The notes beneath the pieces are model-generated. The model had not been told where the DNA came from, did not search any database, and worked only from the letters and a program-made list of their open reading frames with translations. Positions 36,399 through 44,936 of a stretch of DNA of 64,000 nucleotides are shown here, in pieces. The stretch comes from Mesorhizobium temperatum. Lineage in GTDB: Bacteria > Pseudomonadota > Alphaproteobacteria > Rhizobiales > Rhizobiaceae. Position 1 is the first letter of the stretch. Every line of letters starts with the position of its first letter. Location of the stretch: assembly GCF_002284575.1 (NCBI RefSeq), contig NZ_NPKJ01000042.1, positions 467 through 64,466 on the forward strand, given 5' to 3'. Both the position numbers and the translations under genes were made by a program.

Positions 36399-37496
36399 TT
36401 ATTCAACCGGCACGTACTCGCCACCTCGCCAGACGTACCATACCCAGTTTTGGGTCGTGAGGTCGCCCTTGTCGTCAAAGTCGATACGGCCCAACACAGT
36501 ATCAAATTGATTGCCGCGCAGCGACGCAATCACGGCTTGGGGCTTTAGTGAGCCGGCCTTCTCCACCGCCTGCGACCAGGCCTGGACGGCGGCGTAACTG
36601 GTCAGCGTGTAGCCTGCGGGCTCGAAGTTTTCAGCCCGGAACCGCTCGACGACTGAGGCCGCTTCGGGATTTCGGCGGGCGTCCGCGGGGAACGTGAAGA
36701 GGGTCCCCTCGGCCGCGGGGCCAGCGATCAAAGCAAATTCCTCGGTCGCCATGCCATCGCCTGAGACTAGCTGAACCGAGTAGCCGCGGTCGCGCGCAGC
36801 GCGAACCATGAGTGCGACCTCGGCATGATATCCGCCGACATATGCCACGGCGATATTCGCAGCCTTCAGCGCAGCGATCTCGGCCGAATAGTCGTTCTTC
36901 GCAGGGGTGTACTCCTCGTAGATCGCTTCGACTACGCCGCGCTTGTTCAGCTGTTTTCGAGTCTCGTCGGCAAGACCCTTTCCATAAGTGGTGCCGTCGT
37001 GAAGGATCGCAATCTTGTTGTCGCTCCAATGCTCGGCCAGGTAGTTGCCGGCCACGACTCCCTGCGTGTCGTCGCGACCAATGACGCGAAAAACGTTGGC
37101 GCGGCCTTGTTCAGTCAACAGCGGATTGGTCGATCCTGGTGAAATCTGCAAAACGCCCGCCGTCTCGTACACCTTCGATGCTGGGATCGAGGCCCCAGAG
37201 CACATGTGCCCGACGACGAACACCACACCGTCAACCACCAGCTTCTGGGCTGCCGCGACCGCTTGCTCGGGATCACAGAAGTCGTCGGCCGTGATGAGCC
37301 GCATCTGCTGGCCGAGTACGCCACCCGTCGCATTGATGTCGGCCACGGCCATCTCTGCGCCACGCTGCGCCTGCTCGCCGAACCAGGCGAGCCGTCCCGT
37401 CATCGCGGATGAAACCCCGACCAATACCTCCGCCCGCGCGGGGCAGCTGAACAACGCCGCGAGCGCCACAAAAGCCACTGTGATGATACGGTGCAT
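36399..37496 (-). CDS. Orphan periplasmic binding protein (Peripla_BP_6), copy 2
   Basis: 365 residues from ATG 37496, placed by alignment with copy 1 (both begin MHR); GTG 37505 is an alternative. The signal peptide ends near SCPARAEVL. It matches copy 1 along its whole length: the C-terminal 25 residues differ at one position, and the DNA is also very similar. Differences cluster in segments that normally line the ligand cleft (GHMCSGAS versus GHYCSGAS, PGSTNPLL versus PSSTNPML, SGDGMATEEF versus SGDDTATEAF), so the two may bind different ligands. No transport genes accompany it. Confidence 0.87.
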   Translation of the reverse strand: MHRIITVAFVALAALFSCPARAEVLVGVSSAMTGRLAWFGEQAQRGAEMAVADINATGGVLGQQMRLITADDFCDPEQAVAAAQKLVVDGVVFVVGHMCSGASIPASKVYETAGVLQISPGSTNPLLTEQGRANVFRVIGRDDTQGVVAGNYLAEHWSDNKIAILHDGTTYGKGLADETRKQLNKRGVVEAIYEEYTPAKNDYSAEIAALKAANIAVAYVGGYHAEVALMVRAARDRGYSVQLVSGDGMATEEFALIAGPAAEGTLFTFPADARRNPEAASVVERFRAENFEPAGYTLTSYAAVQAWSQAVEKAGSLKPQAVIASLRGNQFDTVLGRIDFDDKGDLTTQNWVWYVWRGGEYVPVE

Positions 37497-37505
37497 GGAT
37501 GACAC

Positions 37506-37567
37506 CCCAAGCGTGTAGTTTACGCCAATCCCGTCAATGCCGACAGTCCTTTCCGCGAACGTGGATA
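37506..37567 (-). repeat. Duplicated leader sequence, copy 2 (upstream of binding protein copy 2)
   Basis: Matches 36150-36209 with the same blocks (TTACGCCAATCC, GCCGACAGTCCTTTCCGCG, GGATA) in the same order and at a similar distance from the start codon. Confidence 0.7.
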
Positions 37568-37864
37568 TCTTGGCTGTTCCTACAGCGCACTCGTCTCGTC
37601 GTTGATTAGGCTTCTACCTGGATTTGCCATATCCCTGCGCGGGTTAGTTGACGCCTGAAGCGCTCGCGCTTGCCGAGGTTCTCAACAAAATCGGGCCTAA
37701 GCGGTTGTTGCCATCGCGTGCTACGAAGTGGATTTGCCCCCTTTGCAGACGTTCCGGCCCGACCTACGAAGGTCGCTTTCGGGTCATGGGCGGGAGTTCG
37801 GCCGAGCGCGAACGAGTTTCCGCTTAGAGCCGAACTTGGCCGTTCAGAGCGATTGCGTTTGACC
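37568..37864. other. Intergenic region, no gene recognised
   Basis: About 300 bp between the leader of binding protein copy 2 and the end of the second FadR-type gene. Open frames here are short and overlap the neighbouring gene in wrong frames. No hairpin or family repeat is clear. Confidence 0.55.
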
Positions 37865-38662
37865 TTACCGCCGCGACCGCCCAATAACCTCGTCGGTGTT
37901 GGCGAGCAGCCTGTGGACGGCATTCCTTGCAGCCGCCGGACGCCTGAGACGGATGTTCTTTTCGATCGCCTCGTGCAGTGACTGCGCCCGCCGCTGGTCG
38001 CTGGTCTCGCGGGTGACAAAGACGAACAGATGGTCGAGCGCGGATTCGATCAACACGCCGAGCGGCACCAGCAGGTCGTTGCCCGACGCTCGCAGGATGG
38101 CGAGATGAAATCGCGTATCGGCGCGGGTGCGCTCCGGCAGCGTCGCCGCCTCGCCCATCTCCCGGCAGGCCTGGCTGATCTCAGCCATCTGCTCGTCGCT
38201 GTGCCGGATCGCCGCAAAGGCGCTGGCTTCCGGCTCGATGATGTGGCGGAATTCCTGGACGGTGCGCAGGAACATTTCGCGATCGGGCGCCGTGGCGTAC
38301 CAGGCCAGCACGTCGCGATCGAGCAGGTTCCAGCGTTCCTTCGGCTCGACCCAGCTGCCGATCTTGGGGCGTGAGGCCAGCAGGCTCTTGGCCATCAGCA
38401 TCTTGATCGCTTCGCGAACCGCCGAGCGGCTGACGTTGAAAGTCTCGGACCATTTGGCCTCGTTTGGCAGGATGGTTCCCGGCGGATAGTCGCCGCGCAC
38501 GATCCTGAGGCCGATCTCGTTGGCCAGCGACGCATGCACGCTCGATCCGGGGATCAGCGCCGCGTCGGTCCGGCGGGCGCCGGCCGGGCGGCCGACCGGC
38601 GCGTTGACCTTGGCCCGTGCCTTGACCGTGGTAAGTCGCTTTTTCGATCTGGCGTCCGACAT
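37865..38662 (-). CDS. FadR/GntR-family regulator (FCD domain), copy 2
   Basis: 265 residues from ATG 38662; the frame extends to 38731 without a ribosome site. The winged helix and FCD domain are nearly the same as in the protein at 29280-30056, including NEIGLRIVRGDYPPGTILPN, SRSAVREAIKMLMAKSLLAS and EFRHIIEPEA, while the N-terminal tails are unrelated. It is the last gene downstream of a sugar-binding-protein gene, and the palindrome at 40060-40072 is its likely operator. It probably controls the sugar importer on both sides of that site. Confidence 0.9.
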   Translation of the reverse strand: MSDARSKKRLTTVKARAKVNAPVGRPAGARRTDAALIPGSSVHASLANEIGLRIVRGDYPPGTILPNEAKWSETFNVSRSAVREAIKMLMAKSLLASRPKIGSWVEPKERWNLLDRDVLAWYATAPDREMFLRTVQEFRHIIEPEASAFAAIRHSDEQMAEISQACREMGEAATLPERTRADTRFHLAILRASGNDLLVPLGVLIESALDHLFVFVTRETSDQRRAQSLHEAIEKNIRLRRPAAARNAVHRLLANTDEVIGRSRR

Positions 38663-38759
38663 CCATGTTCCCCGGCACAGGCTGAACTCAAGGCGCGGCA
38701 AAGCAGGAGCGGTTCGCCCCAGCAATCTCACCTCGCAGGTTTTCGTGAACCGGTGTGAC

Positions 38760-38784
38760 GGGGCGCCCGTCGATCGGACGCCCC
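38760..38784 (-). other. Hairpin downstream of the sugar-binding protein gene
   Basis: GGGGCG / CGCCCC outer stem, one mismatch, then a short inner stem, starting 13 bases past the binding-protein stop and before the regulator gene. No U-tract. It probably protects the binding-protein message. Confidence 0.5.
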
Positions 38785-38797
38785 GAAAACTGCGATC

Positions 38798-39787
38798 CTA
38801 CTTCTGGATGCAGGTGTCGGCCGTATCCTTGGTGCACTCGTCGAGACCGGTGAAGACCGGATCGGCGACCGGCTTGCCTTCGATCAGGTCGATCATCACC
38901 GAGGGCGCCTTGTAGCCCATCTCGAACGGCCGCTGGCCGACCAGCGCGGTCACCAGACCCTCCTTGGCGATCGCCACTTCCTCGCCGATCGTATCGGCAG
39001 CGCCGATGACGAACTCATTCTTGGCGATCTTGTCGGCCATCGGCTTGAACAGGTCGCGGTAGGGCTGCGGCGCGCCGAACAGCGGCCAGCCGCCCATGAT
39101 GCCGAAAGCGTCGAGATCGGGATTGGCGGCGAGGATATCGGTCATCGCCTGCACGCCCTTGGCGCCGTCGTCATTGGTGAACACCGGACAGCCGGCGACC
39201 TCGGTCCAGCCGCCCTCGCCGGCGAGCGCCGGGAGGTCCTTCTGGCCTGTAAGTGCGTCACGCATGCCCTGGGCGCGGCGCAGAATGTTGTCGGCCGCGG
39301 GATTGCCCTGGATGGTGCAGATCTTACCACCCTCTGGCTTGGCCTTCTTGATGTACTCGCCGATCTTGTAGCCCATCAGGTAGTTGTCGGTGCCGAGATA
39401 GGTCTTGCGCAGCGCAGCATCTTCCTTGCTGAGGTCGGCGTCGAGCGTCATGATCGGGATCGACGGATTGGCGCTTTTGATCGTCTGCGCGATCAGCGGT
39501 GCGTTGGACGGCGAAATCGCCATCGCCACCGTGTCCGGCTTGCTCAGCATGTCCTGAACGATCTGGGCTTCGCCGGCCTCGTCAGAGGTCGATGCCGGGC
39601 CGGTGTAGAAACATTCATATTCCGAGCTGGCGTTTTCCTTGTTCCATTTCTCGCAACCCTGGTGGATGGCCTCGAAGAATGGATTGTCGAGCCCCTTCAC
39701 CACGATGACGAGCTGTTTCTTGGCCAAAGCCGGCCCGGCGCCCAACGCCATGACGGCGACGGCAGCGAGCAATAGTGACTTCCTCAT
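38798..39787 (-). CDS. Sugar ABC transporter substrate-binding protein
   Basis: 329 residues from ATG 39787, with GGAGGACTGAT upstream. The signal peptide ends near GPALAKKQL. It is a type I sugar-binding protein (Peripla_BP_4): VVKGLDNPFFEAIHQGCEKW, then SPSNAPLIAQTIKSANPSIP and FGIMGGWPLF. Four cysteines are present in the mature protein. It is divergent from the matching ATPase and permease genes across a 426-bp control region with a FadR-type operator, so uptake genes on both strands can be co-regulated. The substrate is not evident. Confidence 0.88.
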   Translation of the reverse strand: MRKSLLLAAVAVMALGAGPALAKKQLVIVVKGLDNPFFEAIHQGCEKWNKENASSEYECFYTGPASTSDEAGEAQIVQDMLSKPDTVAMAISPSNAPLIAQTIKSANPSIPIMTLDADLSKEDAALRKTYLGTDNYLMGYKIGEYIKKAKPEGGKICTIQGNPAADNILRRAQGMRDALTGQKDLPALAGEGGWTEVAGCPVFTNDDGAKGVQAMTDILAANPDLDAFGIMGGWPLFGAPQPYRDLFKPMADKIAKNEFVIGAADTIGEEVAIAKEGLVTALVGQRPFEMGYKAPSVMIDLIEGKPVADPVFTGLDECTKDTADTCIQK

Positions 39788-40059
39788 ATCAGTCCTCCCT
39801 TGAAACAGACGGACACGGCATGCCCGCCACACAGACCAGCCCGGATGCGCGATGACAGAGGTTCGTTTCGCGAGCGCTCGTGTCGTCAAGCCGGGCCGAT
39901 AAGCATTTCCAGATGCGGTCGCGGACCAGCGCGTTAAGGACGCTGGCCGATCCTCGACCGATAAACCTCCGCCTACTCCGCCCGGAAAACCGGACAGCAG
40001 ATCAGCAAAATCTCCTCGAGACCTAGCTAATATCGGCTTGCGACCAACGTCAATTGCTA

Positions 40060-40072
40060 TTTGTCCGACAAA
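40060..40072. promoter_or_regulatory. Putative FadR/GntR operator in the divergent sugar-transport promoter region
   Basis: Perfect 13-bp palindrome TTTGTC-C-GACAAA, sharing TTGTC-N-GACAA with 31087-31101. The 426-bp gap 39788-40213 otherwise holds no gene. A possible -35 (TTGACG, reverse strand, 40048-40053) lies beside the operator on the binding-protein side. Confidence 0.68.
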
Positions 40073-40213
40073 ACGGATTTTTCGAATCGAACCGCTGTTG
40101 ACGGCAAGGGGGCATGTGCGTAAATGGGCGAAAGCGCGGTTCCCGGGAGGAGCTGGGAAGAGCAAGGCCGCGGCAGGACCGCGGGCCGTAAAGCACGGGG
40201 AGGAAGCAGTCTG

Positions 40214-40954
40214 GTGTCGGTTCTCGAACTCGCCAACATCTCAAAACATTTCGGCGCCATCCAGGCTGTCAACGACGTTTCACTGTCGATCGAGGCCGGA
40301 CAGGTGGTCGGGCTGATGGGCGACAACGGCGCCGGCAAGTCGACACTGGTCAAGATGATCGCCGGCAATTTCCGCCCGAGCCATGGCACGATGCAGATGG
40401 ACGGCAAGGAGCTGATCCTGCACAAGCCGGTGGAGGCGCGCCAGCACGGCATCGAGATCGTCCACCAGGATCTGGCGCTGTGCAACAATCTGACGGCCGC
40501 CGCCAACGTCTATCTCGGCCGCGAGCTGCGCCGCGGCGTCGGGCCGTTTCGTATCCTCGACTATGCCTCGATGTACAAGCGTGCCGGCCAGATCTTTGCC
40601 GTGCTGAAATCCGAAACCCGCCCGCGCGATCTGGTCAAGCAGATGTCGGGCGGCCAGCGGCAAGCGGTGGCGATCGCCCGCACCATGCTTTCGCAAGCCA
40701 AGATCGTGCTGATGGACGAGCCGACGGCGGCGATCTCGGTCCGGCAGGTCGCCGAGGTGCTGAACCTGATCCGCCATCTGCGCGACCAGGGCATAGCGGT
40801 CGTGCTGATCAGTCACCGCATGCCCGACGTTTTTGACGTTGCCGATCGCGTCATCGTCATGCGACGCGGCCGCAAGGTCGCCGACAAGACGATCGCGTCG
40901 AGTTCGCCCGAGGAAGTAACCGGGCTCATCACCGGCGCCATCGAACAGGTTTGA
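40214..40954 (+). CDS. Sugar ABC transporter ATP-binding protein, single ABC domain (FrcA-like)
   Basis: 246 residues from GTG 40214, preceded by GGGGAGGAA; an open frame upstream to 40124 is not conserved in type. Walker A is GDNGAGKSTL, the signature is MSGGQRQAVAIARTML, Walker B is IVLMDEPTAAI and the switch histidine is in VVLISHRMPDVF. It has one ABC domain, unlike RbsA-type proteins, as in the fructose importer FrcBCA. It works with the permease 40 bases downstream and the divergent binding protein. Confidence 0.9.
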   Translation: MSVLELANISKHFGAIQAVNDVSLSIEAGQVVGLMGDNGAGKSTLVKMIAGNFRPSHGTMQMDGKELILHKPVEARQHGIEIVHQDLALCNNLTAAANVYLGRELRRGVGPFRILDYASMYKRAGQIFAVLKSETRPRDLVKQMSGGQRQAVAIARTMLSQAKIVLMDEPTAAISVRQVAEVLNLIRHLRDQGIAVVLISHRMPDVFDVADRVIVMRRGRKVADKTIASSSPEEVTGLITGAIEQV

Positions 40955-40994
40955 TGCCAGCCGGTTTCACCACGCAAGCAGATAAAGGTCGACG

Positions 40995-41993
40995 ATGGCA
41001 GTAACTCTTGACCAGACGATCGCGCAAAAACAGCACACTTTGCTGACCAGGGTGTTTGCCAGCCAGACCTTCTGGGTGGTGATCGCCGTCATTCTCGCCT
41101 GCCTGTTCTTGTCCGTGGCAACCGATTCCTTCGCCACGTCGAAGAACCTCTACAATATCACCCGCAACGTCACCTTCGTCGCCATCGTCGCGCTCGGCAT
41201 GACCTTCGTCATCATTACCGGCGGCATCGACCTTTCGGTCGGCTCGGTGCTTTGCCTGTGTTCGATGGTGCTGGCCGTGACCATGCATGCCGGCTACGGC
41301 ATCGAGGTCGGCATTGCCGCTGCGATCGCGACAGCGCTGATCATCGGCGCCTTCAACGGCATCCTGATCGCCTATCTCGGCTTTCCGCCGTTCGTGGTGA
41401 CGCTCGGCATGCTATCGATCGCGCGCAGCCTGGCCATGGTCGCCTCCAACAACACCGTCGTCTTCCAGTTCGGGCCCGACCACGACAAGCTTCTGGCGCT
41501 GGGCGGCGGCGCCTGGGTGTTCGGTATCGCCAATCCGGTGCTCTACACCATCCTGCTGGCGCTGATCACCGGCTTCGTCCTGCGCTGGACGAAATTCGGC
41601 CGGCACATCTTCGCCATCGGCGGCAACGAGCATGCGGCGACGCTGACCGGCGTTCCGGTGCGCCAGATCAAGGTCGCGGTCTACATGATCTCGGCGCTGG
41701 CGGCGGGCCTTGCCGGCATCATCCAGACCGGCTGGCTTGGCGCCGTCACCACCAATCTCGGCAACGGCATGGAGCTCCAGGTCATCGCCGCCACCGTCAT
41801 CGGCGGCGCCAACCTGGCCGGCGGCATGGGCACGGCCTTTGGCGCCGTCGTCGGCGCGGCGCTGATCGAAGTGATCCGCAACAGCCTCGGCCTGCTCGGC
41901 ATCAACGCCTTCTGGCAAGGGGTGTTCATCGGCGGCGCCATTCTGCTGGCCGTCCTGTTCGACCGGCTCCGCAATTTCAGGCGCAACGAATAG
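40995..41993 (+). CDS. Sugar ABC transporter permease (FrcC/RbsC-like)
   Basis: 332 residues, about ten membrane helices, with TGGIDLSVGSVL near residue 75 and VIGGANLAGGMGTAFGAVVG in the C-terminal half, both diagnostic of BPD_transp_2 permeases. It completes the importer with the ATPase at 40214 and the binding protein at 38798. Confidence 0.9.
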   Translation: MAVTLDQTIAQKQHTLLTRVFASQTFWVVIAVILACLFLSVATDSFATSKNLYNITRNVTFVAIVALGMTFVIITGGIDLSVGSVLCLCSMVLAVTMHAGYGIEVGIAAAIATALIIGAFNGILIAYLGFPPFVVTLGMLSIARSLAMVASNNTVVFQFGPDHDKLLALGGGAWVFGIANPVLYTILLALITGFVLRWTKFGRHIFAIGGNEHAATLTGVPVRQIKVAVYMISALAAGLAGIIQTGWLGAVTTNLGNGMELQVIAATVIGGANLAGGMGTAFGAVVGAALIEVIRNSLGLLGINAFWQGVFIGGAILLAVLFDRLRNFRRNE

Positions 41994-42161
41994 GCCGCAG
42001 GTCGCTATTCGCGCCGTGTGCTATCGCTCAGTCTGAAAATCGGCCGGCACGGTCCATGGCGGGCGCCAGGCGCGCGCATGTGCCTTGACGCAGGCCCGGA
42101 CTGAGCCGCACTATCCCATTGCAGGCGAAGGGAGGCCAGTCGCCTGCGGGAGGATATACCC

Positions 42162-42986
42162 ATGACGGAAGCGATCAGGCTCTACTGGGGCCGGTTCGGA
42201 CATGTTTCTGTCCTCAACGTCGCCAGCGACTTCGTCACCCATGCCCATGTCGAGGCGCATATCATCATCTGGCTGGAAGGCACGGCCGGCGAGATGACCA
42301 TCGGCCGCGAGACGGTGCGGCTTGGACCCGGCACCGCCGCCGGCATCAATTCCTTCCAGCCGCACAGCCACGCTTTGTCCCGCGACGGCCGGCCCGGCCT
42401 GTTCCTCGCCTTCTACATCGATCCGGACTGGGCGCGCCGGCGCCGCGACCTGCCGTCCGCCGCGCCGCTGTTTTCAGCACCGGCGATCACATTGGAGCCC
42501 TGGCTGCACAAGGCGGCAGCCAACCTTCTCGACCATCTCAGCGACAATGAGAGCATCGACGACATCGCCAATTACGAGATCGAGCGCTTCATCGACAGCA
42601 TGCTCGACGCCGCCGACGCCTCGGCACCGCAAGTGGCACGCGCCCGCGTCCACACCATGCAGGATTTCCGCGTCCGCAAGGCGATCCAGCTGATGAAGGC
42701 CAATGTCTGCGAACGCATCTGCTTCGATGATGTGGCGCGCAGCGTCGGCCTGTCGCGGCCGCATTTCTTCGCACTGTTCAAGGAGCAGACCAATCTGACG
42801 CCCAACGTCTACTGGAACACGCTGCGCATGGAGGAAGCGGTGCGGCAGTTGCAATGGTCGCAGGAGCCACTGATCTCGGTCGCCTGCAATCTCGGCTTCA
42901 CCACGCAAGGCAATTTCTCGCGGTTCTTCCGCGACCATGTCGGCGTTCCGCCGACACTCTATCGCGAGGCGGCGCGGATTTCTTGA
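42162..42986 (+). CDS. AraC-family transcriptional regulator
   Basis: 274 residues. The N-terminal cupin-like sensing domain includes VTHAHVEAHIIIWLEGTAGE and a PHSHALSRDGRPGLFLAFYI segment. The C-terminal double helix-turn-helix starts near residue 170 (VRKAIQLMKANVCERICFDD, ARSVGLSRPHFFALFKEQT, then CNLGFTTQGNFSRFFRDHVG). It lies between the sugar permease and the molybdenum hydroxylase operon, both in the same direction, and could control either; the hydroxylase operon immediately downstream is the likelier target. Confidence 0.88.
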   Translation: MTEAIRLYWGRFGHVSVLNVASDFVTHAHVEAHIIIWLEGTAGEMTIGRETVRLGPGTAAGINSFQPHSHALSRDGRPGLFLAFYIDPDWARRRRDLPSAAPLFSAPAITLEPWLHKAAANLLDHLSDNESIDDIANYEIERFIDSMLDAADASAPQVARARVHTMQDFRVRKAIQLMKANVCERICFDDVARSVGLSRPHFFALFKEQTNLTPNVYWNTLRMEEAVRQLQWSQEPLISVACNLGFTTQGNFSRFFRDHVGVPPTLYREAARIS

Positions 42987-42995
42987 GCCATATTC

Positions 42996-43027
42996 AGACT
43001 GTCCGTTTTTTAGACTGCCCGTTTTTT
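42996..43027 (+). repeat. Tandem 16-bp repeat after the AraC gene
   Basis: AGACTGTCCGTTTTTT and AGACTGCCCGTTTTTT are directly adjacent and differ at one base. The T-runs may help end AraC transcription, or the repeat may bind a regulator of the operon starting at 43123. Confidence 0.5.
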
Positions 43028-43122
43028 CAGACTTATTGATAGGCGTTCAAGACGCATTGATAAGCGCCGCCGGGCTCGCCGCCCTACCCTAGCGACACAG
43101 ATATTTGCAAGGGAACGATCAT

Positions 43123-43566
43123 ATGGCGAAAGTCACCATCTCCAGCGTCATCGACGCACCGATCGAAAAGGTCTGGGCGCGCATACGCGACTTCAACGGT
43201 CTGCCGAGCTGGCATCCGCGCATGGTCAAGAGCCATATCGAGGACGGGAAGGATGCCGGCACGATCGGCTGCGTGCGCAATTTCGAGCTCGCCAGCGGCG
43301 CCCGCATCCGCGAAAAGCTGCTCGACTTCTCCGACGACAATTTCCTCGTCAGCTACTCCATCCTGGAGACGCCGCAGCCGCTCACCAACCACAAGGCGAC
43401 GCTGCAGCTGCGCCGGGTGACCGATGGCGACCGCACCTATGCCGAATGGACCGCCAGCTTCGACGCTGCTCCCGAGGAAGCCGACAAACTGGCCGAAGGC
43501 ATGGGCGCCAACGTCTTCCAGGGCGGCTTCAACGCCCTGAAGACCCATTTCGCCGGCCAAGGTTGA
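43123..43566 (+). CDS. SRPBCC-family protein
   Basis: 147 residues from ATG 43123, with AAGGGA upstream. It has the polyketide-cyclase/START-like fold: ISSVIDAPIEKVWARIRDFN, GLPSWHPRMV, then LTNHKATLQLRRVTDGDRTY and a final long helix ending in NVFQGGFNALKTHF. It is the first gene of the molybdenum hydroxylase operon. SRPBCC proteins of the CoxG type accompany such enzymes, and a role in membrane recruitment or substrate handling is possible. Confidence 0.83.
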   Translation: MAKVTISSVIDAPIEKVWARIRDFNGLPSWHPRMVKSHIEDGKDAGTIGCVRNFELASGARIREKLLDFSDDNFLVSYSILETPQPLTNHKATLQLRRVTDGDRTYAEWTASFDAAPEEADKLAEGMGANVFQGGFNALKTHFAGQG

Positions 43567-43597
43567 GCTGAATTGGGCTGACAAACAGGAGAATTCC

Positions 43598-44392
43598 ATG
43601 GCGCTTGCACTGCAGACTTTCTCGACGGTGAAGGACGCCAATGCGGCGCTGAAATCCGCCGGCACCCGCTATCTCGGCGGCGGCACGCTGGTCCTGCGCG
43701 CCGCCAACGAAGGCGATGTCTCGGTCTCCAGCCTCATCAGGGCGACCGAGCCTTCGCTGTCGGCCATCACTGTTTCCGGCAGCGATGTCCGGATCGGCGC
43801 TTCGGTGACCATGGCAGCGATCGCCCGTCACCCGGATCTCGCTCCGCTTGCCCACGCGGCGCGCGCCGTCGGCGGCCCGGCGATCCGCAACATGGCGACG
43901 GTCGGCGGCAATCTCTTCGCCCCGGCGCCCTATGGCGATTTCACCGTGGCGCTGCTGGCGCTGGATGCAACCGTCAGCATCGATGGCGGCGAGATGCCGA
44001 TCGAGACCTTCCTGGCAGAACGTGAAAGCAACCACGCCATCGTCACTGCGGTCGGCTTCACCCTTCAAGTGGACGGCGGCTTTCGCTTCCTGAAAGTGTC
44101 GCGGGTCAAGCCGAAAGGCGTCTCGGTGCTGAGCATCGCCGCCATGCTGGAACAGGCACCGGACGGCACCGTGTCTTCGGCGCGGATCGGGCTTGGCTGC
44201 ATGGCCGACCGGCCGATGCGCGCCAAGGCGGCAGAAAAGGCGCTGCTCGGCAGGAAACTCACCAGCAGCGGCATCGCGCCGGCGCTGGCCGCTGCTGGCG
44301 ATGGCTCCGCGCCGATTACCGATCCGATCGCCAGTGCCTGGTATCGCAACGAAGTCCTGCCGGTCCATCTCGGCCGGCTTTTGCTCGCCTGA
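43598..44392 (+). CDS. Molybdenum hydroxylase, FAD-binding medium subunit (CoxM/XdhB-like)
   Basis: 264 residues, typical of the medium subunit. The FAD-binding domain shows RYLGGGTLVLRAANEG in place of the usual AGGT loop, and GGPAIRNMATVGGNLFAPAP contacts FAD. The C-terminal CO_dehydrogenase flavoprotein domain follows (SVLSIAAMLEQ). It passes electrons from the iron-sulfur subunit to the acceptor. Second gene of the operon, after the SRPBCC gene. Confidence 0.9.
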   Translation: MALALQTFSTVKDANAALKSAGTRYLGGGTLVLRAANEGDVSVSSLIRATEPSLSAITVSGSDVRIGASVTMAAIARHPDLAPLAHAARAVGGPAIRNMATVGGNLFAPAPYGDFTVALLALDATVSIDGGEMPIETFLAERESNHAIVTAVGFTLQVDGGFRFLKVSRVKPKGVSVLSIAAMLEQAPDGTVSSARIGLGCMADRPMRAKAAEKALLGRKLTSSGIAPALAAAGDGSAPITDPIASAWYRNEVLPVHLGRLLLA

Positions 44393-44441
44393 AAGCCAAT
44401 GGCGCGCATGTCCGCCTGGCTGCGGCGCAAGGAGTAAAAAG

Positions 44442-44924
44442 ATGGCCAAGGTCCCGGTTCAATTCACGCTCAACGGCGCGGAAAAGGCCGAATTCATCGA
44501 CAGCGGCACGACGCTGCTTCATGCGCTGCGCGATAAGATCGGCGACACCTCGCCGAAGGGCGGCTGCCATCAAGGCACATGCGGCGCCTGCTCGGTCATC
44601 ATCGACGGCGAGCTTCGGCTCTCCTGCCTGACGCTGGCCGAGACTTGCAACGGCGCCGCCATCACCACGACATCGGGGCTATCGAAAGGCGGCGTTCTGC
44701 ATCCATTGCAGCGCGCCTTTCTCGACGCTTTCGCCACCCAATGCGGCTTCTGCACGCCGGGCATGATCATGGCCGCCAAGGTGCTGCTCGACCAGACGCC
44801 GAACCCCAGCCGCGACGAGGTCGTCGAGGCGCTGTCGGGCAACATCTGCCGCTGCACCGGCTACGAGCCGATCATCCAGGCGGTGCTGACCGCGGCACGA
44901 TCCAATTCGCAGAACGCGGCTTGA
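44442..44924 (+). CDS. Molybdenum hydroxylase, 2Fe-2S small subunit (CoxS/XdhC-like)
   Basis: 160 residues from ATG 44442, with AAGGAG 7 bases upstream. The N-terminal plant-type cluster reads KGGCHQGTCGACSVIIDGEL with the last ligand in LSCLTLAE. The second cluster reads CGFCTPGMIMAAK and GNICRCTGYEPI. All eight cysteine ligands are present, so both 2Fe-2S centres should assemble. It lies between the FAD and molybdopterin subunit genes, in the usual order. Confidence 0.93.
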   Translation: MAKVPVQFTLNGAEKAEFIDSGTTLLHALRDKIGDTSPKGGCHQGTCGACSVIIDGELRLSCLTLAETCNGAAITTTSGLSKGGVLHPLQRAFLDAFATQCGFCTPGMIMAAKVLLDQTPNPSRDEVVEALSGNICRCTGYEPIIQAVLTAARSNSQNAA

Positions 44925-44936
44925 GGGAGTCAAAAG

